Shown here one piece after another: positions 42,781 to 51,906 of a DNA stretch of 64,000 bases. Under the pieces are notes generated by a model. The model was not told the origin of the DNA, did no database searches, and saw nothing but the letters and a program-made list of their open reading frames with translations. Where the stretch lies: NCBI RefSeq assembly GCF_002483235.1, contig NZ_DLHN01000021.1, forward strand, positions 248,001-312,000, read 5' to 3'. Both the position numbers and the translations under genes were made by a program. Source of the stretch: Pedobacter glucosidilyticus. Its GTDB lineage: Bacteria; Bacteroidota; Bacteroidia; Sphingobacteriales; Sphingobacteriaceae. Each line of letters opens with the position of its first letter. The stretch's first letter is position 1.

Positions 42781-45237
42781 TTACTCTTTTTCTTCTTTTC
42801 TTTTTTCTCTCTGTAGCTTTCTCTCTTCTTTTTTACTTAAAGGAGCTTCTGTCTCTTGCTTCTGAGTTACTCCTTGTTTAACATCAGGAGCTTTATTCTG
42901 GTTTTTATTTTCGGTTTTTATTTCCGTTTCAGCATTTTGTTCTTGGTTTTGTTGCGCCTCAGGATTTTCTATTTCCATCAACATCAATGAATCTACTGCT
43001 AAACTATCTGTACTACTGGTGTCTACCACAATTCTTGGACTTGGACATATATAAGTACGAGTTATTTCTACATCTGGTTTAGGGAAAGGGCCTAAGGTAA
43101 TACCTGTCTTAGCATCACGGTAAACTTTTTCCATAAACTTAGCAAAAATAGGTAAGGCTGTTCTGGAGCCTTCGCCTGTTTGCGAATCTTTAAAATGTAT
43201 ACTTCTATCATCAGCACCTACCCAAACACCAGTTACCAAATCTTTGGTGATACCCATATACCATCCATCAACATAGTCTGATGATGTACCTGTTTTACCG
43301 CCTATTTGGTTGTTTTTCTTCCATAAATCCCATTCCCATAAGGCTTGTGATGTACCTCCGGGTTCTTCCATACTGCCTCTAAACATGTAAAGCATTAACC
43401 AAGCTATTTCTTCGCTTAACACCTGTGTGTGTTTTGCTTTAAATTCTTCGATGATATTACCATCTAAATCGGTGATTTTCTCAACCAAAATAGGGTCTAC
43501 CCTTTTTCCTTTATTTAAAAAAGTACCATAAGCCCTCACCATTTCATATACGCTAACATCATTAGAACCTAAGCTTACAGAGGGTACGGATTGTAGTTTA
43601 CTTTCGATACCACATTCATGTGCTAATTCTACTACTTTATCCCAGCCTACTTGTTCTGTAATTTGTGCGGTGATAGAGTTTACTGATTTTCCCATAGCCC
43701 ATCTTAAAGACATTTCTCTGTAAGAGAAATTATAATCAGCATTTTTAGGTTCCCAAACTTCAGTTTTAGAGCCTATTTTATATTCTATTTTAACAGGTTT
43801 ATCGGTAAACTTATCGCAAGGGTTTAAGCCGCTTTCTAATGCTGCCAAATAGGCAAAAGGTTTAAAGGTAGAGCCTGCCTGACGTTTGGATTGTTTTACA
43901 TGGTCGTACTTGAAATAGTTGTAATTATCACCACCTACCCAAACTTTAATTTTGCCAGAAAATGGATCTAAAGTCATCATACCTGTATTTAGCATTTTGG
44001 CGTAATAGGTTAAAGAGTCTATGGTAGAAAACTCAACCTCTTTATCGCCATCCCAGGTAAAGACAGTCATCTTTTTAGGTTTGTTTAAGTAGTAATCTAT
44101 AGAGTCGCGATTATTTTTATGACGTTTTTTAAAGTCTGCATACCAAGGCAGTTTTTGTAGGTTATTTTCTATAAAATTAGGAATAACATTTCCTTCAGAG
44201 TCTCGCCAAGGTTCTTCATCTCCCCAAACATTATTAAACCTTCTTTGCAGTATTTTCATGTGGTCTTGTACAGCTTCCTCAGCATATTTTTGCAACCTAG
44301 AATCTATAGTGGTATAAATTTTTAAGCCATCTTCATATAAATCATAGCCATTTTCATCACACCATTCTTGTAACCATTTAGCAACAGCCGTTCTCAAATA
44401 AGAGTCGCCATCGTTTTTACCCGTATCTTTACCTAAATTAAGTTTTAAAGGCTTTTTTACGATCTTTTGGTAAGTAGCATCATTTATATAATCGTACTTA
44501 AGCATTTGTGCCAAAACCACGTTTCTTCTGTCTAAAGCTTTTTCAGGGTTTTTAATAGGGTTATAGGTTGATGTTGCTTTAAGCATCCCTACCAACAGGG
44601 CTGATTCTTCTAGCTTAACTTTATCAACAGCTTTATTAAAATAATGCTTTGCTGCGGTGTTAATCCCATAAGAATTATTACCAAAAGGTACGGTATTAAG
44701 GTACATCGTGATGATATCTTCCTTAGAATAATTAGCTTCTAACTTATAGGCAGTTAACCATTCTTTAAATTTAGAAACCAATGTTCTTACTACCGGGATA
44801 TGTTTGATAAAACCTTGAGATTTATTGTTACGAGTGCGATATAAGTTTTTTGCCAATTGCTGTGTGATTGTACTTCCGCCACGTTTATCTCCGGTAACGG
44901 TAGAAATGATGCCCGAGCCTATAGAAAGAAAATCAACTCCAGAATGTTTGTAAAACCTGGCATCTTCTGTCGCTATTAAAGCGTTTACAATGGTGCTATC
45001 TATCTGATTAAAGTTAACCGGTGTGCGGTTTTCTTTATAATATTTACCAATTAACTTACCGTCCGAATAATAAACTTCTGAGGATAGGCTTAACGAGGGG
45101 AAATTTATATCTTTTTTTGCAGGCGAGTATCCAAAAAGCCATAAAAAATTAAGTTCTACTGCACAAATAAAAATAATAAGTAAATAAATAATAATACTAA
45201 AGTATCTGAGAGGCTTATTGGGTATTTCTTTAAACAT
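42781..45237 (-). CDS. Penicillin-binding protein 1A (bifunctional)
   Basis: An 818-residue class A PBP from the ATG at 45237. It has a membrane anchor (about 12-38) and a GT51 glycosyltransferase domain (EDARFYKHSGVDF, GGSTITQQLAKNL), then a transpeptidase domain with STFK, SVN and KTGTSSDYVDGW. It polymerises and cross-links peptidoglycan in the periplasm. A low-complexity Gln/Lys/Glu-rich tail of about 70 residues ends the chain. A candidate -7 element TATTTTTG is at 45287-45280. Confidence 0.95.
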   Translation of the reverse strand: MFKEIPNKPLRYFSIIIYLLIIFICAVELNFLWLFGYSPAKKDINFPSLSLSSEVYYSDGKLIGKYYKENRTPVNFNQIDSTIVNALIATEDARFYKHSGVDFLSIGSGIISTVTGDKRGGSTITQQLAKNLYRTRNNKSQGFIKHIPVVRTLVSKFKEWLTAYKLEANYSKEDIITMYLNTVPFGNNSYGINTAAKHYFNKAVDKVKLEESALLVGMLKATSTYNPIKNPEKALDRRNVVLAQMLKYDYINDATYQKIVKKPLKLNLGKDTGKNDGDSYLRTAVAKWLQEWCDENGYDLYEDGLKIYTTIDSRLQKYAEEAVQDHMKILQRRFNNVWGDEEPWRDSEGNVIPNFIENNLQKLPWYADFKKRHKNNRDSIDYYLNKPKKMTVFTWDGDKEVEFSTIDSLTYYAKMLNTGMMTLDPFSGKIKVWVGGDNYNYFKYDHVKQSKRQAGSTFKPFAYLAALESGLNPCDKFTDKPVKIEYKIGSKTEVWEPKNADYNFSYREMSLRWAMGKSVNSITAQITEQVGWDKVVELAHECGIESKLQSVPSVSLGSNDVSVYEMVRAYGTFLNKGKRVDPILVEKITDLDGNIIEEFKAKHTQVLSEEIAWLMLYMFRGSMEEPGGTSQALWEWDLWKKNNQIGGKTGTSSDYVDGWYMGITKDLVTGVWVGADDRSIHFKDSQTGEGSRTALPIFAKFMEKVYRDAKTGITLGPFPKPDVEITRTYICPSPRIVVDTSSTDSLAVDSLMLMEIENPEAQQNQEQNAETEIKTENKNQNKAPDVKQGVTQKQETEAPLSKKEERKLQREKRKEEKE

Positions 45238-45279
45238 ATATAAAGATGAAAAAAAGATGCTTTGATTTATAAATAGCTG

Positions 45280-45287
45280 CAAAAATA
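45280..45287 (-). promoter_or_regulatory. Candidate -7 element of the PBP1A gene
   Basis: TATTTTTG on the minus strand, 43 nt upstream of the ATG at 45237. It supports that start over upstream alternatives. No -33 element was recognised. Confidence 0.4.
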
Positions 45288-45350
45288 ATTAGCCAGCAGA
45301 TTAAAACGCTAAATTATGGCTAAAATTTTAGTTTGCTAACATTTTATGTG

Positions 45351-46127
45351 TTAAATCAAGTTAAAATCATCGGCATCTTTTAAGAAAGGCATTTCTGCTC
45401 TCACTCTTTCTACTTCGGCTTTATTCATGCTAAAGGTATAAAGGTCTTCTTCATCTCTTTTATAATAGATAACATCGCCAGCCGGACTTAAACAGGTGGT
45501 ATCTCCGCTATAGTAAATTTGTTTACCATCATAACCAACACGGTTTAAAGCGATGATAAACGCCTGGTTTTCTATGGCTCTGGCAGGAATTAACATGCGC
45601 CAGTGTTGTGCCCTTCGCTCGGGCCAGTTGGCTACTACCAAAAGCAAATCATATTGCTCTTGATGATTTCTTAACCATACAGGGAAACGTAGATCGTAAC
45701 AAATGGCTAACCTTATTTTCCAACCTTTAAGTTCTACAACTACCTGCTTATGGCCGGCCGTATAGGTTTTGTCTTCCTCTGCCAAACCAAAAAGGTGCTT
45801 TTTATCATAAGTTTCGTAGCTGCCGTCAGGGCGCATCCAAACCATACGATTATAAAAATTACTATTTTCTTCTATAATTAAACTTCCGGTAATAACGGCG
45901 TTAAATTTTTTGGCCGTATCTCGCATCCAGCTTACGGTTTTACCATCCATTTTTTCTGCATTTTCAACAGCATTCATGGTAAAACCGGTATTAAACATTT
46001 CTGGTAATACAATTAAATCCGTACGCTCTCTAATGTCAGATAGCTTTAAGCTTATGTTTTGGAGGTTTTTTGCAGCATTTTCCCAAAATAAATAGGCTTG
46101 TAAGAGCGTAACTTTTAATTGTTCCAT
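45351..46127 (-). CDS. Nitrilase-family omega-amidase (YafV-like)
   Basis: A 258-residue carbon-nitrogen hydrolase with the Glu-Lys-Cys triad: Glu43 (VLPEMFNTGF), Lys110 (YDKKHLFG) and Cys143 (LAICYDLRF). YafV/Nit2-type enzymes hydrolyse 2-oxosuccinamate or 2-oxoglutaramate, or the keto-methylthiobutyrate-coupled amide. The gene lies 3 nt after a methionine-type aminotransferase, whose transamination produces such amides from glutamine. The pair thus fits methionine salvage or amide detoxification. Confidence 0.9.
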   Translation of the reverse strand: MEQLKVTLLQAYLFWENAAKNLQNISLKLSDIRERTDLIVLPEMFNTGFTMNAVENAEKMDGKTVSWMRDTAKKFNAVITGSLIIEENSNFYNRMVWMRPDGSYETYDKKHLFGLAEEDKTYTAGHKQVVVELKGWKIRLAICYDLRFPVWLRNHQEQYDLLLVVANWPERRAQHWRMLIPARAIENQAFIIALNRVGYDGKQIYYSGDTTCLSPAGDVIYYKRDEEDLYTFSMNKAEVERVRAEMPFLKDADDFNLI

Positions 46128-46130
46128 CGT

Positions 46131-47276
46131 TTAAATTTTTATAAGGTTATGAACGGCTTTTTCTAAAGTTTCTTGCTTTTTCGCAAAACATAACCTCAGG
46201 GTTTTGTAATCCGTAGATTTTGAATAAAACGGAGAAGCTGGTATAGTAGCTACTTGATATTCTGTTAATAGTTTCTTAGCCATGTCTGTATCTTTGTCAA
46301 AAGATATCTTCTCGTAGCTAACCATTTGGAAATAAGAACCTTCACAAGGTAGCAAAGTTAATTTTGTTTCTGATAGTAATTTTCTAAAATAGTCTCTTTT
46401 TTCTTGGTAAAACTGGGTTAAACCTAAATAAACGTCTGGTTTTTGCATATAGGTATGGATAGCATGCTGCATAGGTGTATTTACAGAAAATACTTGGAAC
46501 TGATGCACTTTTCTAAATTCTTTCATCAAGGCTTCCGGGGCGCAGCAATAGCCAATTTTCCAACCTGTGGTATGAAAAAGTTTTCCAAAACTAGCTGTAA
46601 TAAAGGTTCTTTCTTTCAGTTCTGGATAAGCTGCCAAGCTTAAATGTTTTTTTCCATCATAAACTAAGTGCTCATAAACCTCATCACTTACAATCATAAT
46701 ATCTGTATTTCTGGTGATATTGATGAGTTCTTTGATGTCATTATCCTGAAGTATTCTGCCTGTAGGATTATGTGGCGAGTTGATGATGATCATTTTGGTG
46801 TTGGCAGAAACCAGCTTCTTTACAGTACTCCAATCAATCTCATAAGTGGGCGGCACCATTTCATAAGCCTTAACCAAACCCCCTAATAGCCTCACAACAG
46901 GCGCATAAGCATCATAAGCTGGCTCAAAAATAATGACTTCATCATTTGGCCTTAAAATAGCGGTAATGGCTGTGAAAATAGCTTGTGTGCCTCCGGCGGT
47001 AATGGTTATTTCTGTCTCTGGATGATAGTAAGATTGGTGAGCATTTTCAATTTTATGACTTAGCGTTTCTCTCAAAGCTAACAAACCAGGCATAGGAGCA
47101 TACTGGTTATTACCTTTTTTCATTTCTTTAAAAACCAGTTCTTTGAGCTTTTCATCACAATCAAAATCCGGAAAACCTTGAGATAAGTTAATGGCTTGAT
47201 GCTCTTTAGCCAGAGCACTCATCACAGAAAAAATAGTTGTAGTAACGTTGGGTAACTTTGAAATAATATTAATCAC
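46131..47276 (-). CDS. Methionine/aromatic aminotransferase (YbdL-like)
   Basis: A class I aminotransferase of 382 residues from a GTG start at 47276. Conserved parts are INLSQGFPDFDCD, NSPHNPTGR and the PLP lysine in TASFGKLFHTTGWK. It resembles E. coli YbdL and KAT-type enzymes that use glutamine as donor to re-aminate 4-methylthio-2-oxobutyrate. A TTG at 47300 gives a longer, less typical N-terminus; no ATG is suitable. The adjoining omega-amidase gene supports the glutamine-transaminase role. Confidence 0.88.
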   Translation of the reverse strand: MINIISKLPNVTTTIFSVMSALAKEHQAINLSQGFPDFDCDEKLKELVFKEMKKGNNQYAPMPGLLALRETLSHKIENAHQSYYHPETEITITAGGTQAIFTAITAILRPNDEVIIFEPAYDAYAPVVRLLGGLVKAYEMVPPTYEIDWSTVKKLVSANTKMIIINSPHNPTGRILQDNDIKELINITRNTDIMIVSDEVYEHLVYDGKKHLSLAAYPELKERTFITASFGKLFHTTGWKIGYCCAPEALMKEFRKVHQFQVFSVNTPMQHAIHTYMQKPDVYLGLTQFYQEKRDYFRKLLSETKLTLLPCEGSYFQMVSYEKISFDKDTDMAKKLLTEYQVATIPASPFYSKSTDYKTLRLCFAKKQETLEKAVHNLIKI

Positions 47277-47365
47277 GAGCTTTAAATTAGAACATCCCAA
47301 AATAATATTATTTTTAAACTAACAGAAACCTAATCTTTTTGTTATAGAAGAATTATTTTTAATAC

Positions 47366-48145
47366 ATGGACAATACCATCAGTTACCAATCTAAGGCAAA
47401 TAAACTATTCCTCATTTTGGGAGGCTTCTTTATTGCCAATGCTATTTTGGCCGAATTTATAGGTGTAAAAATATTCTCCGTAGAAGAATCTATAGGCTTA
47501 AAAAAGTTCGATATTGACCTTTTTGGGGTAGAGGGCTTGTCTTTTAACATGTCGGCCGGAGTGCTCAATTGGCCTTTTGTATTTATCATGACAGATATCA
47601 TTAATGAATATTATGGTGTTAAAGGCGTTAAATTTCTATCTTATTTAGGAGCTGCTTTAATAGCCTTTGCCTTCTTAATGGTAGGTTTTGCTATGTCTTT
47701 AAATCCGGCCGATTTCTGGTTATTACAAAATATTAACGGCGAAGCTTTAAATATGAACAATGCTTTTTCTGCTATTTTTGGTCAGGGTATGTGGATTATT
47801 GTGGGCTCAATAACTGCATTTTTAATAGGACAGGTAGCAGATGTAACCATTTTTCATAAAATAAAGAAACTTACTGGCGAGCGTAATTTATGGTTAAGAG
47901 CCACCGGTTCTACCTTAGTTTCGCAACTGATAGATAGCTTTGTGGTTATTTTTATTGCCTTTTACCTCAACCCACAATACAGTTGGAGCTGGCAAATGGT
48001 AGCCGCAATAGGTTTGGTAAATTACACCTACAAATTTATAGTTGCCCTCTTGTTAACCCCTATCTTATATGTTTTACATAGTGTTATAGATAAGTATTTG
48101 GGGAAAGATTTGGCGCAGCAATTGATAGCCAAAGCAGCCCAATAG
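47366..48145 (+). CDS. Queuosine precursor transporter (YhhQ family)
   Basis: A 259-residue inner-membrane protein of the QPTR/DUF165 family with about six or seven spans (FLILGGFFIANAILAEF, FVFIMTDIINEYYGVKG, IGLVNYTYKFIVALLLTP). The conserved TDIINEYYG loop is typical. It imports queuosine precursors such as preQ0/preQ1. The preceding 65 nt are too short and lack the features of a preQ1 riboswitch. It is followed after 18 nt by a PAP2 phosphatase. Confidence 0.9.
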   Translation: MDNTISYQSKANKLFLILGGFFIANAILAEFIGVKIFSVEESIGLKKFDIDLFGVEGLSFNMSAGVLNWPFVFIMTDIINEYYGVKGVKFLSYLGAALIAFAFLMVGFAMSLNPADFWLLQNINGEALNMNNAFSAIFGQGMWIIVGSITAFLIGQVADVTIFHKIKKLTGERNLWLRATGSTLVSQLIDSFVVIFIAFYLNPQYSWSWQMVAAIGLVNYTYKFIVALLLTPILYVLHSVIDKYLGKDLAQQLIAKAAQ

Positions 48146-48163
48146 CTTTCTTTATATTTTAAG

Positions 48164-48847
48164 ATGATTAAACATACTTATCAAAAGTTGCTTAAATCCT
48201 TTCTGCTGCTTTTCTCAGAAACAGCAATGCTGTTTTTATTGTTGTTTACAGCACTCATCATTTTTTTATTTACCGCTAAAATGATATTTATTGATGAGCG
48301 CCTCGAATTAGATTTCTACATTTTTAAGCTATTATCTACTTACGTAAACCCCACAAATACAGCAATCATGCTTTTTTTTACGCAATTGGGCAGCTCGGTA
48401 GTCATCACTACAGGTAATGTATTGCTAACTTCTTATTTCCTCTTTTTAAAAAAACGACACTGGTTTGCTTTAAAAGTACCCGCAGTATCTTTAAGTAGTT
48501 TGGCTTTAATGCTCAGTTTAAAAAGCCTCTTCAACAGACCAAGACCGCTATCGCCTTTGCTTTATCAGGAGCTAGGCTTAAGTTTTCCTAGCGGACATGC
48601 TTTAAGTGCTGTAACATTTTATGGTTTAATAGTTTATATAATCTCCATCAGCAGCCTCACCAAACAAACAAAATTCATCATCAACAGCCTTTTGGTTGTC
48701 ATCATCTTTATGGTTGGCTTAAGCAGAATATACCTGAGGGTACATTATACCAGTGATGTAATTGCCGGTTTTTGTGCCGGTGTATTATGGCTGTGGTTAG
48801 CTATTAAAATATTAAATGGTGTAGAAAATTTCAAATCGGCTGGTTAA
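48164..48847 (+). CDS. PAP2-family membrane phosphatase
   Basis: A 227-residue membrane phosphatase with the three signature motifs in order: KSLFNRPRP (KxxxxxxRP), FPSGHALSA (PSGH) and SRIYLRVHYTSD (SRxxxxxHxxxD), between about six spans. The family dephosphorylates lipid phosphates such as phosphatidate or undecaprenyl pyrophosphate at the outer face of the inner membrane. Which substrate applies cannot be read. Probably co-transcribed with the transporter upstream. Confidence 0.9.
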   Translation: MIKHTYQKLLKSFLLLFSETAMLFLLLFTALIIFLFTAKMIFIDERLELDFYIFKLLSTYVNPTNTAIMLFFTQLGSSVVITTGNVLLTSYFLFLKKRHWFALKVPAVSLSSLALMLSLKSLFNRPRPLSPLLYQELGLSFPSGHALSAVTFYGLIVYIISISSLTKQTKFIINSLLVVIIFMVGLSRIYLRVHYTSDVIAGFCAGVLWLWLAIKILNGVENFKSAG

Positions 48848-48941
48848 TATGGTTAGTAGTGAAATCATCTAAAAAGCCACTACCGGTATTATTGTTTCTG
48901 CTTTATTGCCATTATTTAACACTTTCTCAGGTTTCATCCGG

Positions 48942-49565
48942 CTATTCTCCTAAAAACTTAAGCTTTATAGCGGGATAATTTTTTGAAGCTTCTACAGTAT
49001 TCATAAAGTTAATCAGATGATCTTCAAGCCTTTTTGTTAAATTTTCATCAGTAATTTTTCCTTCTGGTGAAAATGCTTCGTGTGCTTTTGATAATGAAAA
49101 CATAGCTGGAAAAATATGTACACCCAGTTTTTCTAAAGGAATTCTTAACGACCAAAGTCCGTGATTTCCTCCTGCCATACCGGGCGAAGCAGACATCAGC
49201 AAACCATGCTGTTGCTGAAAGGGTTGGGGTCTAAACCGTGAAACCCAATCTATAGAATTTTTTAGTAAGCCTGGTATAGAACCATTGTATTCTGGCGAAG
49301 AAATGATAAAAGCATCATTTGCTAAAATACGTTTTCTAAATTCTTTCGCCCCGGTAGGATGGAAATCATTCACTTCTAAATCTTGATTAAAAGATGGGCA
49401 ATCAAACTCACTCATGTTGGCATAGTCAACTATCCCACCATTTTTTGTGATGACCTCTGCAGCTAATTTAATCAATCGCGTATTCAATGAATCAGCTCTT
49501 AGTGATGCCGAAAAAACAAGAAAACGTAGGGGTTCTTGCTGATTATTTTTTTGTTGCTCTTTCAT
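48942..49565 (-). CDS. NADPH-dependent FMN reductase-like flavoprotein
   Basis: A 207-residue flavodoxin-like reductase. The FMN loop is SASLRADSLNTRLI and the second conserved stretch is SPEYNGSIPGLLKNSIDW. Members reduce flavins, quinones or azo compounds with NAD(P)H. It ends an operon (pirin, OsmC, VOC protein, this gene) with gaps of only a few nt, a grouping suited to quinone or electrophile detoxification. Confidence 0.9.
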   Translation of the reverse strand: MKEQQKNNQQEPLRFLVFSASLRADSLNTRLIKLAAEVITKNGGIVDYANMSEFDCPSFNQDLEVNDFHPTGAKEFRKRILANDAFIISSPEYNGSIPGLLKNSIDWVSRFRPQPFQQQHGLLMSASPGMAGGNHGLWSLRIPLEKLGVHIFPAMFSLSKAHEAFSPEGKITDENLTKRLEDHLINFMNTVEASKNYPAIKLKFLGE

Positions 49566-49570
49566 TTATT

Positions 49571-50062
49571 TTAATCCATTGCTTTCAATAAATCTTGTAA
49601 ATCAAGAAATTTGGTAAACATATCTAAAGAACCATCATTTTTCTTTGGCCACATTTCCTCAGGTTTATCCCAATACAATTCAACACCGTTTCCATCTGGG
49701 TCGTCAAGATAAATAGCTTCAGATACACCATGGTCGCTGGCACCAGTTAAAGGATAATAAGCTTTACGCAACCTGTCGTAAATGATTGCAAGATCTTTTC
49801 TGGTAGGATACAAAATAGCCGTATGGTATAAGCCTACACCTTCTTTAGCCGCAGGCGGAAAACCTTTACTTTGCCAGGTATTTAAACCAATATGATGATG
49901 ATAACCACCTGCAGAAATAAATGCAGCCTGGTTGCCATACATCATCGTAACTTCAAAGCCTAGTAAATCTCGATAAAACTCGAGCGATCGATCTAAGTCT
50001 GCTACTTTAAGGTGCACATGCCCAATACGTGTTTGCTTTGGTATTTTATAAGTGTTTGTCAT
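49571..50062 (-). CDS. VOC-family (glyoxalase/dioxygenase-like) protein
   Basis: A 163-residue vicinal-oxygen-chelate protein with the metal-side segments IGHVHLKVADLDRSLEFY, GGYHHHIGLNTW and DPDGNGVELYWD, consistent with two beta-alpha-beta-beta-beta modules. It resembles catechol 2,3-dioxygenase or ring-cleavage-like proteins (CatE type). Exact substrate unknown. It overlaps the OsmC gene by 4 nt, showing translational coupling. Confidence 0.87.
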   Translation of the reverse strand: MTNTYKIPKQTRIGHVHLKVADLDRSLEFYRDLLGFEVTMMYGNQAAFISAGGYHHHIGLNTWQSKGFPPAAKEGVGLYHTAILYPTRKDLAIIYDRLRKAYYPLTGASDHGVSEAIYLDDPDGNGVELYWDKPEEMWPKKNDGSLDMFTKFLDLQDLLKAMD

Positions 50063-50454
50063 ACTAATTGCGAATTAATTTCAATAGGATTACTCATCAT
50101 TTTATGGATAGGGCAGGCATTAGCAACAGCAAGTAACCTACTTTTTTGCGTTTCATCAAGCTTCCCAATAAACGTTAAATCTCTATTTATCAATGTTTTA
50201 TTTTCTGATGGAACAAAAGTTAAAGTTATACTAACTTTTGCTTCCTCCAAATCCCAACCTTTACGGTCTGCATACATTTTTACAGTAGCACTGGTACAAG
50301 CCGCTAAAGCAGAGGCCAAAAGTTCTTTTGGCGAAAAGCCTAAATTCTTTCCACCCATTTCTAACGGCTCGTCTGCAATAACTACAAGACCTGATGGTGA
50401 TTGAATTTCCACCCTATAGTTTTCGATTTTGATGCTGGATATTATTTGAGTCAT
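50059..50454 (-). CDS. OsmC/Ohr-family peroxiredoxin
   Basis: A 131-residue protein from the ATG at 50454 with the two redox cysteines, Cys53 (LAACTSATVK) and Cys114 (NACPIHK). The family reduces organic hydroperoxides with thiol donors. The longer frame upstream would run into the pirin gene end, and the ATG at 50454 lies 5 nt after the pirin stop. Second gene of the stress operon. Confidence 0.9.
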   Translation of the reverse strand: MTQIISSIKIENYRVEIQSPSGLVVIADEPLEMGGKNLGFSPKELLASALAACTSATVKMYADRKGWDLEEAKVSITLTFVPSENKTLINRDLTFIGKLDETQKSRLLAVANACPIHKMMSNPIEINSQLV

Positions 50455-50458
50455 CTGA

Positions 50459-51343
50459 TTATTTTTTATGTAAAGATGGGTAAGGAATAAATGCTGCTTC
50501 ATCTCCTTTTATTTTAGGAAATGTTTGTGTTTTCCATTTATGCTTGGCTTCCTCAATAAGTTCTTTACTTGTCGATACAAAATTCCAATCAATAAAACGC
50601 TCTTCCGGAAAAGCCTCACCACCAAAAATGTATATCGTACTATTAGGCATCATGGTAAAGGCGCATAAAGTGCTGTCTTTGGCAACCAGCATTTGTTTTG
50701 ATTCAAACACATTTTCATCATGCACTATGCTACCCTCAAGAATATATAAACCGGATTCGCCATATAAATGTTGCCCAATATTTACCACTTGTTTGGTGCT
50801 ACTTTTTATTTCAAGCATAAAGAGCTTACTGTAGACCGGTACAGATGATTTCCTTCCAAAAGCTTCGCCTGCAATAAGTTTAAATTGAAGATCACCTTCT
50901 TCCCATGTTGGAATTTGCTCTTGATTGATGTGAAAAAACTCTGGTTCCATTTGCTCTAGCGCTTTGGGTAATGCCACCCAAATTTGTAAGCCATGCATCA
51001 TTTTGTCAGAATGCCTCAGATAATCAGGTGTACGTTCAGAATGTACAATTCCTTTTCCAGCCGTCATCCAATTTACGGCACCTGGTTTTATTTCTACTTC
51101 GTTGCCTAATGTATCCCGATGCATAATGCTGCCTTCAAACAAAAAAGTAAGAGTAGAAAGCCCAATATGAGGATGCGGCAATACATCAAAATTGTCTCGT
51201 TCGCTTAACTTTACAGGGCCCATGTGGTCAATATAAATAAACGGACCTACCATCCGTTTTTGTCTAAATGGTAACAAACGCCCAACCATAAACTTACCAA
51301 TATTAGCCGCTCTTTCTTCTATAATCAGATTGATATTTGACAT
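50459..51343 (-). CDS. Pirin family protein
   Basis: A 294-residue bicupin. The N-terminal cupin has the metal-binding HPHIGLSTLTFLFEG and a later histidine in GKGIVHSERTP. Bacterial pirins can act as quercetin 2,3-dioxygenases or bind metabolic enzymes; the role here is unproven. It is the first gene of a four-gene operon with OsmC, VOC and flavin-reductase genes. Confidence 0.92.
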   Translation of the reverse strand: MSNINLIIEERAANIGKFMVGRLLPFRQKRMVGPFIYIDHMGPVKLSERDNFDVLPHPHIGLSTLTFLFEGSIMHRDTLGNEVEIKPGAVNWMTAGKGIVHSERTPDYLRHSDKMMHGLQIWVALPKALEQMEPEFFHINQEQIPTWEEGDLQFKLIAGEAFGRKSSVPVYSKLFMLEIKSSTKQVVNIGQHLYGESGLYILEGSIVHDENVFESKQMLVAKDSTLCAFTMMPNSTIYIFGGEAFPEERFIDWNFVSTSKELIEEAKHKWKTQTFPKIKGDEAAFIPYPSLHKK

Positions 51344-51643
51344 GATACTTTCAATTAAAATTAACTTTTCCTATTTAATTTTACTCTCGTCCGTTTTTTT
51401 AAAGAATCTCCATGTTTTTAATTTCATACATCAAATAATTTAATGAAAATTTTCTTAATCTTAAAAACAGATACTTATGATGATAAAAATACATAAATAA
51501 GCGTAGAGTAAATCATTAAAAACGGCAGGTTTTAAACGCTTCAAACTTCTTGTTCCAAACAAATTGATTTTATAGAATATAGCATTTTATTAGCCTATGC
51601 AAAATATCCATGTTTATACCTGCTGAGGTACAAGAAACTTTCA

Positions 51644-51714
51644 TCCTTTCTCTTTTTTCCTTCCTCTTTTCTCCTTCCTCTTTTCTTCTTCCTCCTTTCT
51701 CCTTTCTCTTTTTT
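51644..51714. repeat. 71-nt pure pyrimidine tract
   Basis: Uninterrupted C/T on the plus strand made of CTTTCTC, CTTCCTC and CTTTTC variants. It has the same style as the purine/pyrimidine spacer at 22601-22810. Such tracts can form triplex DNA. Confidence 0.85.
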
Positions 51715-51751
51715 AATTAGAAAAGCACTTCTGTTACTACTATCTCCCGCC

Positions 51752-51855
51752 AGTCCGGTGCTCTGCTTTACTCCTCGTCCATTTTCCGCAAAAGCTCCAA
51801 ATGTCCTGTGGGGTATCGCTGCCGCCCCGGTTTAGCTAGGGTGGGGCTGGTGCAT
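51752..51855 (+). repeat. Interspersed ~105-bp element, copy B
   Basis: Inverted relative to copy A (34931-35036), with about 90 percent identity over the shared stretch. It is richer in G+C than its surroundings and lies about 50 nt past the dnaE2 stop. Confidence 0.85.
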
Positions 51856-51906
51856 GTGGCTTGCAATACCTTTTTAAAACATAAATAGACGATATAAAAT
51901 TTTATC

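Larger units (their letters stand above)
51344..51906. other. Gene-free interval with repeats
   Basis: 563 bp between the pirin and dnaE2 genes, with no supported gene. It contains a 71-nt pure pyrimidine tract and the inverted copy of the 105-bp interspersed element. No dnaE2 terminator was recognised. Confidence 0.7.

Noticed and set aside
47277..47365. preQ1 riboswitch before the queuosine transporter
   Set aside because: The short gap has no preQ1-like stem and A-rich tail; nothing supports a fold.
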